NCBI GenBank assembly: GCA_036936605.1
Contig: JAUPFV010000004.1
Coordinates: forward strand, 183,786,807-183,850,806
Direction: 5' to 3'
Length of the DNA: 64,000 bases
Origin: Limnanthes douglasii subsp. nivea
Lineage: Eukaryota; Streptophyta; Magnoliopsida; Brassicales; Limnanthaceae
A model generated the notes under the pieces. It saw only the letters and a list, made by a program, of their open reading frames with translations. It did not search any database and was not told the origin of the DNA. A program made the position numbers and the translations under genes. Below, in pieces: positions 51,393 to 63,841 of this stretch; the first letter of the stretch is position 1, and every line of letters begins with the position of its first letter.

Positions 51393-51924
51393 TGTTGGTG
51401 TATAAAATGCAAAATGGACCTCATAGACTAACAAAATATTGTCCACTTTGGACCTGTAGGCCCGTACGGGTTTGCTTTTTGGGTGTACTCCCAAAAGCCC
51501 TCTTATAGTTGAGGTTGTTTCACATTTATATACACTCAATTATTTTTAATCTTAACAATGTAGGATTTTGGGTCCTCTATAGGGTGAAGTTTATACTTCA
51601 ACATCCCCATAAAATTTATCACATCAATCACAGTGGAATGTTTGGCGTTTAAGCCATTTTGTGGATCCAAATTTTCTCGGCGGTTAAGCCATTTATGGCT
51701 TTAATACCAATTGTTTTTGTGCATAGAATGCAAAACATATCTCACACACTAGCAAGACATTGTCCGTTTTGAGCTCATAGGCCCGCACGAGTTTTCTCTT
51801 TGGGTGTACTCCTAAAAAGTCTTTTATTAGTTGAGGTTGTTTCACAATTATATACACTAATTATTTTCAATCTTAACAATGTGGGACTAGGAGTCCCCTA
51901 TGGGATACACTTTATACTTCAATA
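51393..51924 (-). mobile_element. TRIM2, about 532 bp
   Basis: Direct repeats 51393-51603 and 51712-51924 start TGTTGGTGTATAAAATGC / TGTTTTTGTGCATAGAATGC and share TTGGGTGTACTCC and AGTTGAGGTTGTTTCACA. The interior is only 108 bp. On the minus strand it holds TGGTATTAAAGCC (51697-51709), a variant of the tRNA-iMet PBS, next to the right LTR, and ATGGGGA next to the left LTR as polypurine tract. This is a complete TRIM in minus orientation. Flanks ACAAT/ACAAC suggest an imperfect target duplication. Confidence 0.8.
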
Positions 51925-53450
51925 CAACACATATAAATTAGAAAAATATTAATCATATCATATATTGTAGCTACATAGACGATGCAATATAATACTTTAA
52001 ACCAACTACTAAAAGAAGCTCAAGCTTGTTTAATAACTTTGAGGTAAACATGGAAAAAGCTAAAAAAGGAAGAATTATATGAATGCTTAATTATCAATAT
52101 AGTATATATAAATGTATGCATATACATTTGTATACAGATGTAGATGTTGAGAAAAATAAATATAGTGATACGGTAAAATCCTCCACAAACACCATAATTG
52201 TTTAGAGAAAAAAAAGTAATATAAAATATTTTTGTATAAAATAATCATTTTCTAAACCTCTCGAGCTCAACTCCTACTTATAGGAGTTATGAAGAATTTT
52301 TTATCTACATCTTTATTTCTATCTGGTACAAAATATAAATAATAAATGTGCAATAATATAACGTCTAATTAAATTACAATCATAATTTATAATTATTTGG
52401 ATATTATATAAGAAATATAGTCTTCTCATGAGTCCCCCTAGTCCTTGAATGTAGTGTAGTGAAACTTAAGGACTATATATTAGTTGAATATAATATCCAG
52501 ATTGTGTAATCTTCTTACTCTTCTTCATATTTGAGGGAGCTTGCCTTTTTATTATTATTATCAATTATTGTAGCTCTATTTTCATTTCTCTTTTTAGTTG
52601 AGGAGTCGTGTATCATAACGAAGAATTATTGTAGTCATGTCGGCTATACTTTGAAAAGACTTACAACCTAGTTATGTTGATTTTCCTAGCCAAACTGTTC
52701 TGAGAGACGTCTCCAACTTGGTTTGTAATTAATTGTTCCTACTTTGTTAAAACCTTTGCCAGCCAAAACCTCCATTGAGGATAAAAAAACTCTATTTTTC
52801 CAAAGGAAAATAGTATAGATAAACATTTGTAGGCTGCTATGATGTTACATGCTTCTTCGGTATGCTTTGATTCTTTGTTAGATATGGATGAGTAGCCCCC
52901 TAGTCTTTGATGAAGGATGAAATAAAGACTATATATAGTCGTACTTGTTTCTTGTGATAGTGTTACATTGTAGATGTCGTAAACCTTGTCTTAGAGAATT
53001 TACTGAATGTCGTAGGTGACTATGTTAATGGTAAAAAGCATGTAGAAACATAGTGGTGTTTGTTTTTCTTGTCGTAAGGGTGGATATATACAAATGACTG
53101 TAAGTGAATCTACTACTTCGTTTGATGTAGCCAGCTGAGCATAGAGGAGAAGACAAATTAGACATTTGGGACATTTTTTCCTTCTGCATTTTCCATTAAT
53201 AGTCGGTGCTGGTGATTGCAAATTTTTACTAGGTAGAGTTGACTCAGGTGAGTTCATAGAACCCTCGTTTCTAGAGTGAAAGCCTTTTTTCTTTATCAGA
53301 GTGAAACCGGTGGGTATCTATTCTATATTATTTGTGTTTCCACATACGCTCTAGTTTGTGTCTCATTTTATTTCGATCAGTAGTTGAATCTAGTTCTTTA
53401 CCATGGTATATATACTCTCGCCACTAGTGATGTAACACTAGATTACACAA
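51925..53450. other. Gypsy LTR/leader remnants, no intact gene
   Basis: At 52430-52449 and 52890-52910 are GAGTCCCCCTAGTCC-like pyrimidine/purine tracts with downstream GACTATATAT, like the polypurine-tract region of element E at 55078-55097. The first adjoins a possible LTR end (TCTTCTCATGA). The short minus-strand ORF at 53000-53257 is not recognised. Confidence 0.4.
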
Positions 53451-54311
53451 ACAGGTTAGAATGTGAAATGTACAAGAACCAGATAAGAAACTTGAATAAG
53501 ATGATGAGCTTCAAGCTGGTTATGTTCTTATTTTACAGGCTGGTCCAATAACTCGATCAAGAGCAAAACAAATTTACCAAGCTGTAAGAGGATTTCTTAA
53601 TCAAATGGAGAGTCGATGTTATCAGAACAACAAGTATGGAGTTAAAACTTGTCAAACCACTTTGGTCGTAATTCAAGCTAATTAATTTCAACAAATTAGA
53701 AAGTGTCTCGATTGTAGTCTTTTCCCTTGTTTAAGTTTTGTCTCAATGGGTTTTATTGAAAAGGTTTTTAATGAGGAAATTTTTTCACTTCACCATTGTC
53801 TATTTGTTGGGATAATTTCCCACGAACCTTTTACAAAAAAAGCCACGTCCTCGGAGGAGAGAAGAATCTCATTTCAAAATTTTATCATTAATACTTTGTA
53901 TTTTCTATATTAAAACATTAATTGTGTTCAAGTCATGCATTCTATTTCCTAGAATATCCTTAGTTGTGTTCAACATATGCATTATGTTTCCAACACATCC
54001 AAATTATGTTCAAGGCTTGTTCTTTCTTCTATAAAAACTATGTACTCATATTTTGAATGTTAGACTATCTTTTATTCTAAGAAACTTCTTAAGTTTTGCT
54101 CTTCTCTTGGTGGTGTATAACATCCATAAGAAAACATGTTCTTAATTTAGTGTGTCACATCCAAAGGAAGATGATTTGGAATATTAGAGAGATTTTCACA
54201 ACCTATGTGCGACCTATCGATCAACATCCTTTGATCCTTGAATCTTTTTGGGTTCTTGGTTACAAACTTATCCATATCCCATTTTAGAGTGCCATTATAG
54301 CATGATCATAT
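53451..54311 (+). pseudogene. Remnant of a Ty3/gypsy polyprotein tail and 3' region
   Basis: About 53536-53640 reads GPITRSRAKQIYQAVRGFLN, the C-terminal tail motif (GP(I/V)TR(S/A)RA) common in chromovirus-type polyproteins. It is followed by a TTTAATGAGGAAATTTT and about 500 bp of T-rich, LTR-like sequence. No other domains of that element are present. Confidence 0.5.
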
Positions 54312-55077
54312 TGTGGGAAAATATAACAAATGTAATTCCAAGTATAAATTTTATTGATCAAGGAAGAAAAGATACATATTTTGTAGATTGTCTGCCTATT
54401 TATATTGTTTCATAGCAGCTTATAATTTCCACTTATTACATGACTCAATTAATTATGCACGTAGACCCATGTTAATGTTAATAGCTCTAAAATTACACCC
54501 ATTACTCTAGTCCTTATGCGTTACACTAGTCAACCAGCTTTAAATTGATTACAATTGTTTTCTTAGTCGCTCGTTTTGATTACCGATCTCAATCGGTTTC
54601 GCTGATAAACATCTGCTCGTTGATTATATTTGCTACAATTATGATTTTTGCTTGGTTTTATTCTTCTTCTCGGTTAAATACTCAATTGTAATTACATTTG
54701 ATGGTGACTCTTGTTCAGTTTCCATTTTTGTGCCACTCGGTAACCTGCTTGGTTCGTCGTATCTTCATGTTCAACCTCTGCTTGGTAAGGAATCTGTTAT
54801 GTCCTTTTCGATAACATGGCTTCGATCTCCTTTGTTGTCTTCTCTAACTTCGTCACCAATGTCGTATTTTCTTGACAAGTTATCAGTTATCTTGCTAGTA
54901 CATTGATGCCCCTCGTTTGGCATCGGTCGTTCGATATTAGTAGCTATATTGATGCGTAGCTTTAATCCACCTCGTGTTTATACAGTAAATAGATCGATTT
55001 GGTATTTTTGCTTATCTTCGTCGATTCCAGCTGCTCAAATATTATTGCTCTTTCAGTCGATGAAGGCTTTCTCATCA
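54312..55077 (-). repeat. 3' LTR of element E, 766 bp
   Basis: Plus-strand termini are TGTGGGAAAA and TTTCTCATCA (TG...CA). TATAAATA on the minus strand is at 54397-54404. The polypurine tract on the minus strand (CTAGGGGGAGTCC) adjoins at 55078. Confidence 0.82.
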
Positions 55078-55789
55078 GGACTCCCCCTAGTCCGTGGATT
55101 ATATGTTAAGAACATAAAATCGATGGAATAAAGATTTAAATAGAGCATAGTGGATGGTAAAAAGGTCAAACTATCCATGTTGAACTAATCATGTATGATG
55201 TATGCCTGGTGACATAGTGTGTGTAATAACTGAGTAGTTTAACTTACAATAGTGTGACACATGGCAGTTACCAAGCGGCGCGTGTGAAATGGTGATTCTG
55301 ATACAGAAGTTGCTATGATGTAAAATATCGCTAGGATTCTAACGAAATATGATTGGTAATTTATTGTGAGTGATAGTTGCTGTCATATCACGTGTGTAGT
55401 GTAGAATCAATTCAAATACAAACAATATACTAAGGTTGTAAAGTCCTTCATTGTTTTGAAAATCACTTTACTTTTGGAAGGGAAAAACAACTATTCACTG
55501 AAGCAAATATTCATCACCGTTTTTATCATTCTAGAAAATCGTCAATAAAAATGGTATGTTGAAACTTGTAGTATTCCATGATTAATTTTATAATTTTAAA
55601 TGGTAGTTTAGTATTAAAACCATCCTAACTCGGTGTAGATGTGTTAGCCCTAATTCTTTCGTACAATGGAAAAACTCATTTTCTGGTAGTGCTGCTCCAC
55701 GGTAGTTATCCCAATGATTTGCTTTTCTTGTATTCGTTCCATTGGCTCATTGCAGTTGTTCAAGTGACATGATGACACCAAATAATAAT

Positions 55790-58314
55790 TAGAAGAAGAA
55801 GGAGAAAGTGGTTACTAGCAAAAGAATATGATCAGAGTATGGAGATCTTTCATTCTTAGAAAGTTATTTTCTCGATTTACCATAAAATATGGGTATCTCA
55901 CTGAGGATGGCCTTCTGGAATTTATGGCTAGATACGAGATACCAAATGATGTTATAGCGAGGGTACTGATGCCAGGTAAGCAACTCTATCAAGAAACGGA
56001 AAATGAAACCTACTTATACATTATTTGTTTGATTGAGGCTTACGGTTGTCGTTACCCTCTCTGATTCGAGAATTTTTTTAGCTTCATAGACATCTCTCAA
56101 CCATAATTAGTTGCAAATGGATGAAGAGTCTTGCTTATCGTTATACTAAGCTCCCGTTTATTGGGTATTTCAGTCTGTCTAGCGGATTTACTTGTCGTTG
56201 TAGATTTAGCCAAGTTTGTGAAATCCCCATTTTTAATACCTAACTAGCTGGGGTGAGGAAAATAGTTGAGCTTCCGAACTTGGATAAGAAATGGAAGAGT
56301 ACATTTATATTTGTGTCATGGAATTGGGAGCATGAAAGTGTTGTCATAAATCTTTAATTAGAAAGACGGTGGAAAGACAAGTGTAAGGATGAAATATTTT
56401 GAGGTTCTCAACCTAATTGATCTAGTATTGTTGGTAAATAAAGTATGTTTAATTTTGTAGGTGAAGGGAACCATCATGAGTGGTGCAAATAAAGGATATA
56501 AAAAAGCTGTAAATCCATTATTCAAGTAATCACGTTTGGCTACTTATACGTGATTTCAAGACATATATCGATTGTTCACGCATATAAATTTCTTAAAAGC
56601 TGGGCTATGGCGTATTCCTGAATTGGATATTGCCAAAGACGGAAAAGTGATGATGGCTGATACCAGAGAAATTTCTTTAACATAGTGGATACGTGCATTG
56701 ATGGATTAGAGATACCATGATCGTAGTAGCACTGGGTATGGTTGGCAGTGACCCAATGTCGAAAAGCGAGGAATGCAGAAGATATCTCGCCCCTGCGAGG
56801 GAAAACGACAAGGAGGGAGAGCTGCTAACTATACAAAATGTTAGCGATGGTAGTCGGTATGAAGATAACGATGCCCAATCAGGAGATGAAATGGTTAAGG
56901 AGCGTACTCGATGCTCTGGGAAGATGATGAAGAGAATGAGGATATATATTACCTCCTCTGAAAATAACTAACGTGCTTGTGGATGTGATTCCATTAGAAA
57001 AAAGAAAACTTTGGTCCGTTGATAAAGAAGAGGATAATGGAGGTCTGGATCCATAAAATAAGGATACAAATGCTTCGGGTTTCTGAGGCGGATACTAGCA
57101 AAGGGAAGGCCCCTGAAGTAATAGTGGTTGATGAAGCCCGAGTTAAGGGTCAATTAAACTACGTAGGTGAAAGCACTGGTGTAGAAGAGCATAAAAAAGA
57201 AATTCTTGAGGAGATATCTTGAATGATAGAGAATTTTCTTGAGGAGAAAATAGTGATGTGCGCCCTATTATAGTTTTATAAAGGGGGCAGGCATGGGATC
57301 CCCATTTGTAAATATTTTGAGGCCAAAACTAGTTCCTGAAAATGAAATAAGAACTGAGGCAACCTGAGGTAATAAAAAAACCGAGGAACTCCCCCTCCAA
57401 ATATTGTAATGTCGCACCATTCAGTGTTGATGTTCGAGCAACTCAAACTATGTCCAGATTTTTCATTTTATGACAGAATGACAATGAGCGAGATATTACA
57501 AAGGCAGTTGGAGCTCTCCCTCGAGGTACTTTATGCTTATATGTAGATATTACTAAAAATAAACAAAAAGAGGATACTAACCTTACTGTGAATGTGGATG
57601 CACCACAAATCTATTGTATTGTCTTTTCGGCGTATACCGAGTGTGAACTACCAAATTATCCAGATGTGGAAGCATAATGCGATGTTCTTTGGGTCGGTAA
57701 AAGGCTTAACTATCGAGCTCGCTCGGTTCAAGAATGTGTGTGGGTCAACTAAAGCATGAAACGATAAAGCAAATTAGGAAAGCGATGATCTTTGTCGTGA
57801 ATTGACCTTCATCAAAGGTGCCCGAGATTCGTGTGAGGAAAAATGTAAAGAGCTGACCATGTGAAACACGACGCTGATATCTCAATATAATAGGCTTATC
57901 AAGAGGAATGATGACCTAATGTCCCAAAGTGCGGGTTTGTTTGCACAGAACATGGCACGGGTTCAAAGGATGGAGAAGCGAGTTGAACGCATTGTTGGGC
58001 TGACAGTAGAAAATGGGAAGTTAATGGCTACTACTACTGACCTAAAGATAAAAATAGAGCATCAACGTAAGCAAATTCTGAATAAGACAGAGGTTGATTT
58101 GGAAGAGCACAAGAGGCAATTAATGGAGGTTGTCATGGAAATTATAACAAAAAATCAACAAAAGACATTGGCGGAGCTTTTGGTGCTCAACCCGAGCTTG
58201 AAGTTAGGATCGTTGGAAAAAACTATTTTTGTCGAGAGGCGACCACAAGTGGGGAGTACATCACCCTCTGTGTTGATGCATTCACAGAAGGAGTTGGGCG
58301 AGGGGTCCACCTAG
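55790..58314 (+). pseudogene. Antisense additional ORF of element E (putative gypsy-type transposon/Transposase_28-like domain)
   Basis: The coding direction is opposite to gag-pol. 55828-56064 reads YEIPNDVIARVLMPGKQLY, then ETYLYIICLIEAYGCRYPL, like the ygIP...P...(A/F)GLRFPL core of plant proteins labelled putative gypsy type transposon. About 56080-56340 continues in other frames with KWMKSLAYRYTKLP and LDKKWKSTFIFVSWNWEHE, matching the WK(S/G)KFFFV block. An AGLWRIPELD-like segment lies near 56600. 57919-58314 encodes a Lys/Glu-rich, probably coiled-coil C-terminus (RMEKRVERIVGLTVENGKLM). Stops and shifts separate the pieces. Function in the element is unknown. Confidence 0.65.
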
Positions 58315-59040
58315 ATAGCTGCACAGGGTTTCAAGAAACCACTTGAGGCTAATCTGATTGATAGATGATGTTGTAGCCGCGGGGTCAATGCCCTACCTAT
58401 AATATACCTATAATACATGATGCTTAACTGGCTTTATATGTTAAAGAATTAATTATTTTTTGTGTAGTTACGGTCATAAAAACCATTATGTATGCTCTAT
58501 GTTCTTTGTGGCGATAAAGTTGACTAACTTATTGCTCAGTTTCGTTGTCTCTTTGTTATTGGAGATCTGTCTTTATGGAGAAACATGTGTTTATTAATTT
58601 TCATTACACTATAAGAGATCCTTACATAGTCGAGCTTAGTACGACTCATTGCGTACCTTTGAGGGGGACTTGCTCTTAAGCTTATTCGCGGCGCAGCCGT
58701 TTCGACCAATTGCGTGGCCCAATCAGGGCTTAATACTAGATGAGCTTACTTATTAATAGCATGTACAAGGTACTGGGATCAATATGGCCCTTACATAGCC
58801 CATAAGCGTGGTCAATTAGCCCGTTGATATTAATTGACTCAATAGTCTAGACTCAGTATGGTCCGTTGCGTAGCCCGTACGGGTGGTCATTGACCCGTTC
58901 CCAATTATAAGGAGGGAGAAAGCATAAAAACAAGGACATGCATTTGTAAAAATGGTAAAATTTCATTGAAGTAAAGGTTCGGAAATACGATTCCTCATTA
59001 AAAATAACATCACGCGCCATCGAGGGGGAAAGAGAGAGCA
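58315..59040. other. Junction between antisense ORF and integrase of element E
   Basis: Non-coding. It contains GTCCGTTGCGTAGCCCGTAC-like segments repeated with variation near 58670, 58790 and 58860, forming a loose approximately 90-bp repeat (TAGTACGACTCATTGCGTACC...). Nothing else recognised. Confidence 0.5.
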
Positions 59041-60161
59041 TCTTCTAAATTACAATGCTTGGCAATGCATCATTAAGTGAATGATATTCCAACAGTGTTT
59101 CAGGGCATGGCCATCTGCATCGGCGAGGGTGGTATGTTCCACTGTATCCATTGAAGATAATGGTGTAAAGCCCCTCCGAATTCATTTCTAATTTTCCAGT
59201 TGCTTTATCACCGGATTCTTAGAAAATCTTCTTCATAACCATGTCTCCTACTTGCAAATTGTGGGGTTTGAGCCGGGTATTAGAGCGTTCTCGCATCAGG
59301 CTTGGGTAATGCTCTGATCGCACACATTCTTTATCGCGCCTCTCGTCTACAAGGTCCACACTAACTACTCCCTATGTAATATTTCTCGCTTCAACATAGT
59401 TGGCGATCCATCGACTTGGGATAATAATTTATGTTGGTACCACGACTACACTTCCATAAACGAGGGTGAAAGGAGTTTCTTCTTGATTTCGTTCAGGATG
59501 GTTCGGTTGGTGACTTCCACCTGCCCATTCGCCTAAGGGTAGCAAGGGTGAAGAAGTGCTGATTAATTCCATAACGCTTGCCGAATGTTGCGACCATGAT
59601 ATTTTGGAACTAAGGTCCGTTATCCGTTATCAAGATGCGAGGTATCCCAAGTCGAGCCAAAATTTGATGGTGAATAAAATCACGAATTCCTAGGCTCGAG
59701 TGTGGGAGAGTGATTTGGCTTACACACACTTAATGAAGTAATCCACCACAACCATAAACAATTGTCGCTTTCCAGTTTCCATAGGGAGTGGTCCTACTAG
59801 ATCGATGCCCCATTTGTTAAATGGGTAGGAGACAACAATGACCTGCATCGGCTCACATGAAGGGGACCAGTGTTAGAGAATTGCTGGCATTGTTGGCACT
59901 GTTGAACAAGTCATTCGACATCATTGGCTAGATTCGGCCAGTAAATCCTGCTAACAGAAAATGGTGAATAAGGATGCGATATCCACAATGTTCCCAAATG
60001 TCACCAACGTGTTGATTGTGCAGAACTAATGTAGCTTTCACTTGATCAAAGCAATAGAGAAGTGGTCGTGTTGCGCTTTTCCTATATAGGATGTCGTCCA
60101 AAATGTAATTTTTGGCTTCTCGTAGATGAAGTGCCCGAGCAGCAACCTTGTCGGTTGGCAA
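59040..60161 (-). pseudogene. Integrase of element E
   Basis: Minus-strand pieces from 60161: ALHLREAKNYILDDILYRKS and LVLHNQHVGDIWEHCGYRIL (zinc finger region, changed), then around 59815 WGIDLVGPLP-like sequence, LGIPRILITDNGPQFQN with the second catalytic Asp at about 59640, and KRYGINQHFFTLATL. The end near 59260 reads LKPHNLQVGDMVMKKIF. Many stops. The order and spacing fit a Tat integrase. Confidence 0.78.
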
Positions 60162-60199
60162 AGTGTTGGATTGGAAGTATAAAAAATAAGGTTGTCTCT

Positions 60200-60830
60200 A
60201 GTCGCCAGGATCCTTACTTGTGCAGATGGTGTCACTCTGAGTAAAAATCTAGATGGTCGGGACTTGTTGTGTAAGGGCGAGTGGATGGTCTCCTAAGGCT
60301 GCGATTTTACCTAGGCTTTCGGCTGCATAATTATCCAGGCGTGACACATAGTCATACGTAACTTTAGAAAATTTGGACTATTATTCTTTGCGTACTGTCA
60401 GATATCCACACATCCCTTCTTTTTTGGCTTCATATGTGTTGTTATCTTGATTTCCGACCAATTACGAATCAAAATGGATGTGAAGAATTCGGTCCCCATA
60501 AAATAATGCTAGCTTTATACCACATATCACTACCTCGTATTCCGCTATATTGTTGGTCACTAGGAAGTTGAAGCGGATAGCCTACGCAATTTATCTCCTA
60601 TAGGTAGCTTAGTATGACAACAACAACTCTTCCTAAGGTGCTCGAAGCCCCATCGGTTTTGACTATCCATTCCATTTGCTCAGTCGGACGTGTTGGTTGG
60701 TTCTGAGAAGGCACCTCACGAGGCGAGGAGAATTTTGTAAGGAAATCGGCGATAACTTACCCTTTAATTGTAGTGGTTGGTTCAAACTTGATGTTATATT
60801 CTCCTAACGCAATGCTCCACTTAGTCAATC
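60200..60830 (-). pseudogene. RNase H region of element E
   Basis: Minus-strand pieces include LTKWSIALGEYNIKFEPTTT, VIADFLTKFSSPREVPSQN and MEWIVKTDGASSTLGR, the second RNase H-like domain of Tat elements beginning around 60690. It abuts the RT segment at about 60833, so the intervening RT half and first RNase H-like domain are missing. Confidence 0.75.
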
Positions 60831-61260
60831 TGCCGAATGACATCACAGTGTAAAAGTATAGGCCGCGCTCGGTTTGGAACATTTGTGTTCTTGGTCCGAT
60901 AGGCTAAGACATATCTGATTATAGCCAGAGTATGCGTCCATGAATGAAAGGAACTCACAGCCGGATGCAAAATCCACCAATCAATCGATACGGGGCTAAG
61001 GGAAAGCATCATTGGGCACACTTGATTCAGATCAGTGAAATCAGCACACATGCACCATTGGCTCTCTTATTTTTTCTAAGACTGCGTTGGCGACCCAGAT
61101 CGGATGCCGAGATCGTCGAATATTCCCAAGCCGAGATAACTTATTTACCTAGTCACTTATGGCCTCTTGTTTCTCAATCAAAAAATATCGTCGCTTCTGC
61201 CGCACCGGCTTGGCATATGAATCAACTACTATGTTGTGGAAAATTATAGATGGGTACAGC
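60831..61260 (-). pseudogene. Reverse transcriptase of element E, catalytic half deleted
   Basis: Reads KPVRQKRRYFLIEKQEAISD, MCADFTDLNQVCP and, in an adjacent frame, FLSFMDAYSGYNQI with the first catalytic Asp. After a VMSFG segment the sequence passes directly into RNase H (LTKWSIALGEY). The YxDD motif, thumb and connection are absent, a loss of several hundred codons. Confidence 0.82.
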
Positions 61261-61689
61261 GCTGATATGCCACTACCGTCCCAATAATAAACCTAAAAGT
61301 TTTGTCTTAACATGTTAAGTAATTAATGTTTAAAGGTTGAATTCAATTTGTTACCTATTTGTAAGATTCGGCCCTCGACCACTAACTCCTCAACCAAGTC
61401 TATAGAGTCAATGCTGGGCTGCTCAGTTTCTCTAGGGTCATCTACTGTATCAGGCAAAGGTAGTGTTATGTGCTTTTCTTCACTCACTCCCCGCCAATTA
61501 ATTGCTATCAAAGAGGCTTAATCGGATCAACTGTAACTACATAACACGTTATAGTAGTTCGTTGACTACCTCTGATGATTCTAACTACGTTCCCAAGTGG
61601 GTATTTAATACATTTTCTGAAAGTACATGGAGTGGCTTCTATCTGATGCAGCCACGACCGCCAAATAATTGCATGTTAGGAGCTGGGTG

Positions 61690-62010
61690 CGTCAGAGATC
61701 ATGAACAATGTCTTTTTTTTTGTGGCCCCATAACCGACTGTAACCATAAGCTCGATCTCCATCACATAATAAGACGTTTTGCCTTCATATCCTACTAGGG
61801 TTCGCTGGGTGGGTTTGTGGGGTGGAACTTGTTGCTTACGATCATAGTTGGCTTTGAAGATGATATTGGCTAAACCGCCTCAATCAACCAAGACCCGAGT
61901 AACCATTACTCCTCTGATATCTAGGTTCACCGTTGATGCATCCTCATGTGTTGTGGTGACCCCTCTTAAATCATCATCATTGAACGTAAGGTCAACAACA
62001 CGGTCTCGAT
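61690..62010 (-). pseudogene. Protease of element E with stop in active site
   Basis: Reads DDLRGVTTTHEDASTVNLDI, then TRVLVD*GGLANIIFKANYD. The residue after the catalytic Asp is replaced by TGA (plus-strand 61884-61886). Then comes SDAPSS and a WRSWLHQIEATPCTF block corresponding to the Tat flap region. Upstream spacer toward RT (61270-61690) is degenerate. Confidence 0.8.
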
Positions 62011-62384
62011 AATTGTGGTTGGATGTAGCTTCGAGCGCCTGTATTTCATGATTAGCTCTTGTTTGTTTTGTTAGATTTTGAGTTGCTCGCTACCTTGGAA
62101 TGTACTCCGCCAATGGTAAATAGCCATTGTTGTTTCACGACATCTATATACTTATATTTATAAGGTCTATCTTCATTGACTGTATGTGTATTGTCCCTTT
62201 ACTCGGGCTGGCGATGATGATCTTGTTGTTTAAAGAATTGGATGAGGTCATTATTATCTATCGACCTGCGAATTTTCTCTTTGAGCTGCCAACATTCATC
62301 AGCAGGATGATCGTGGTTATTGTGATAGGAGTAAAAGTGTCTCATTGACCTCGTAAAACCAGGTGGACTCATAACCGAATGGGG

Positions 62385-63115
62385 TTAGTATCTTGTCCGT
62401 CCGTTTGTTCGGTCATAAAAAACTGAGATGGTCTCGGTTAATAGGGTGAAACGTCTGGACGGATTCTCACAATGCATTTGTTTTCGAGTGTTTTCCCGGT
62501 GATGCCCATCATCCATCATTTTCCTATCATACGATCCTCTTTTTGGGTCAAAAGTATACCTTTCTGCAGAATCCCCTTTTCTAGCACCGTCCACTCTGAT
62601 GAATTGGTCCGCTCGGGCTAGCAAATCTCCCATCTTTTCTACCTGGAATTTTATTAGATCGACGTAAAGTTCCTCTTGTTGATTGAGGCCTCTTTTGAGG
62701 GAAGGGACATTCATATTTAAAATTTGGTAAAGCATTCATAGTATGAACAAATCGCTTAACATCACTTTTTAGCAACTCACTTAGTCTTTAGTAGAGGTTC
62801 ATATCTAAATCTCGTTCGTGTCAGAGAGTCTTGTTGCATACGAATCTTTCTCGGAAGGCTTTGCATAAACCTACAAAATCATAAATAGACCCCTTAGACA
62901 GACTGCTAAATCATTCAATCGCATTACCTTTAAGAGTCATGGATAGGTCTTGGTAGAGCATAACATCGTCCATGTTAAACGCCATCATCATATTACAAAA
63001 ATACTACAGATGCCTCTCCGGATCCCATGTACCGTAATACGCTTCCATTATGAATGAGTCAAACTTTCTAGGGAGCTAAGCCTAAAGAATTTTCTCTATG
63101 AACAGTGACTCATTT
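62385..63115 (-). pseudogene. Gag of element E
   Basis: From about 63060: MEAYYGTWDPERHL, AFNMDDVMLYQDLSMTLKGN, AIE*FSSLSKGSIYDFVGL and CKAFRERFVCNKTL, the standard gag domain with a stop replacing the Trp of the EWF motif. 62385-62735 continues with QQEELYVDLIKFQVEKMGDL, LARADQFIRVDGARKG and a basic segment. Frames change at least twice. Confidence 0.8.
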
Positions 63116-63815
63116 AGAACATAGGTGGACTTTCTTGGTCAAACTTGATCCTATTGTACGTCGTTGTCGTCTTGATCCCTCTTTAGAGCATGGTTTTCCC
63201 CATATGGGCGTGATTCCTTCCCTTAGAGCGTCTTTTGTCACCCTTTTCTCCTTCTGATTCTTCTATATCTTTGTGCTTGGATGAGCAATACCCCCCCCCC
63301 CAGTTAGCATGACTGGCATCTGGCCCTGATCGATGCCCCTCACGGTTAGTTCCTCGCACCTTGGTCATCAATGCGTGTAGTACATCGTTCAGTCCTGCTA
63401 TAGTAGCGTGAGTGGCCTGCTCCCTGCCATCTCGATTGCATGCTATACTATTTGTTCCTGATGTAGGTGTTGAAGCTGTTACTGCAAGTGCTCGACTATT
63501 GGCGTGACTGTCACGTTACTGCCCACTAATTTCTACAAAGCTGGACCAATAGTGTTTTCTGGGGCGAGCGGTATAGTCTCTGGTCCGGTAGCGACTGTTC
63601 GTTGACCAACTTGAGATTCTGTTTCAACGTCAGTTGCCTCCTCCATATCTGGATTTATGGTAGTCACATGAGGCAAATAAATCTGCCTAGCCAATTGGTT
63701 CGCCGCGTTTCCTTAGTGATCTGTCGCCTCACTTTGTTTCGGAACTTCCGTTTTGATCCCTGATTTTGTTACTATCATGGTTGGAAAATCTTACTACTAA
63801 GTGTTTTTGTTAGAC
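63116..63815 (-). other. Leader/gag N-terminal region of element E, degenerate
   Basis: Basic, Arg/Lys/Ser-rich minus-strand frames (63183-63371: SSKHKDIEESEGEKGDKRRS) suggest the charged N-terminal part of a Tat gag, but no domain is identifiable. An 11-C run lies near 63291. Confidence 0.45.
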
Positions 63816-63835
63816 GTACCCACATACGACACCAA
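63816..63835 (-). promoter_or_regulatory. Primer-binding site of element E
   Basis: Minus strand TTGGTGTCGTATGTGGGTAC, 6 nt from the LTR edge at 63842, like the six-nt gap in Athila. It is similar to the leader motifs at 5595 and 6599. Confidence 0.6.
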
Positions 63836-63841
63836 ATTGGT

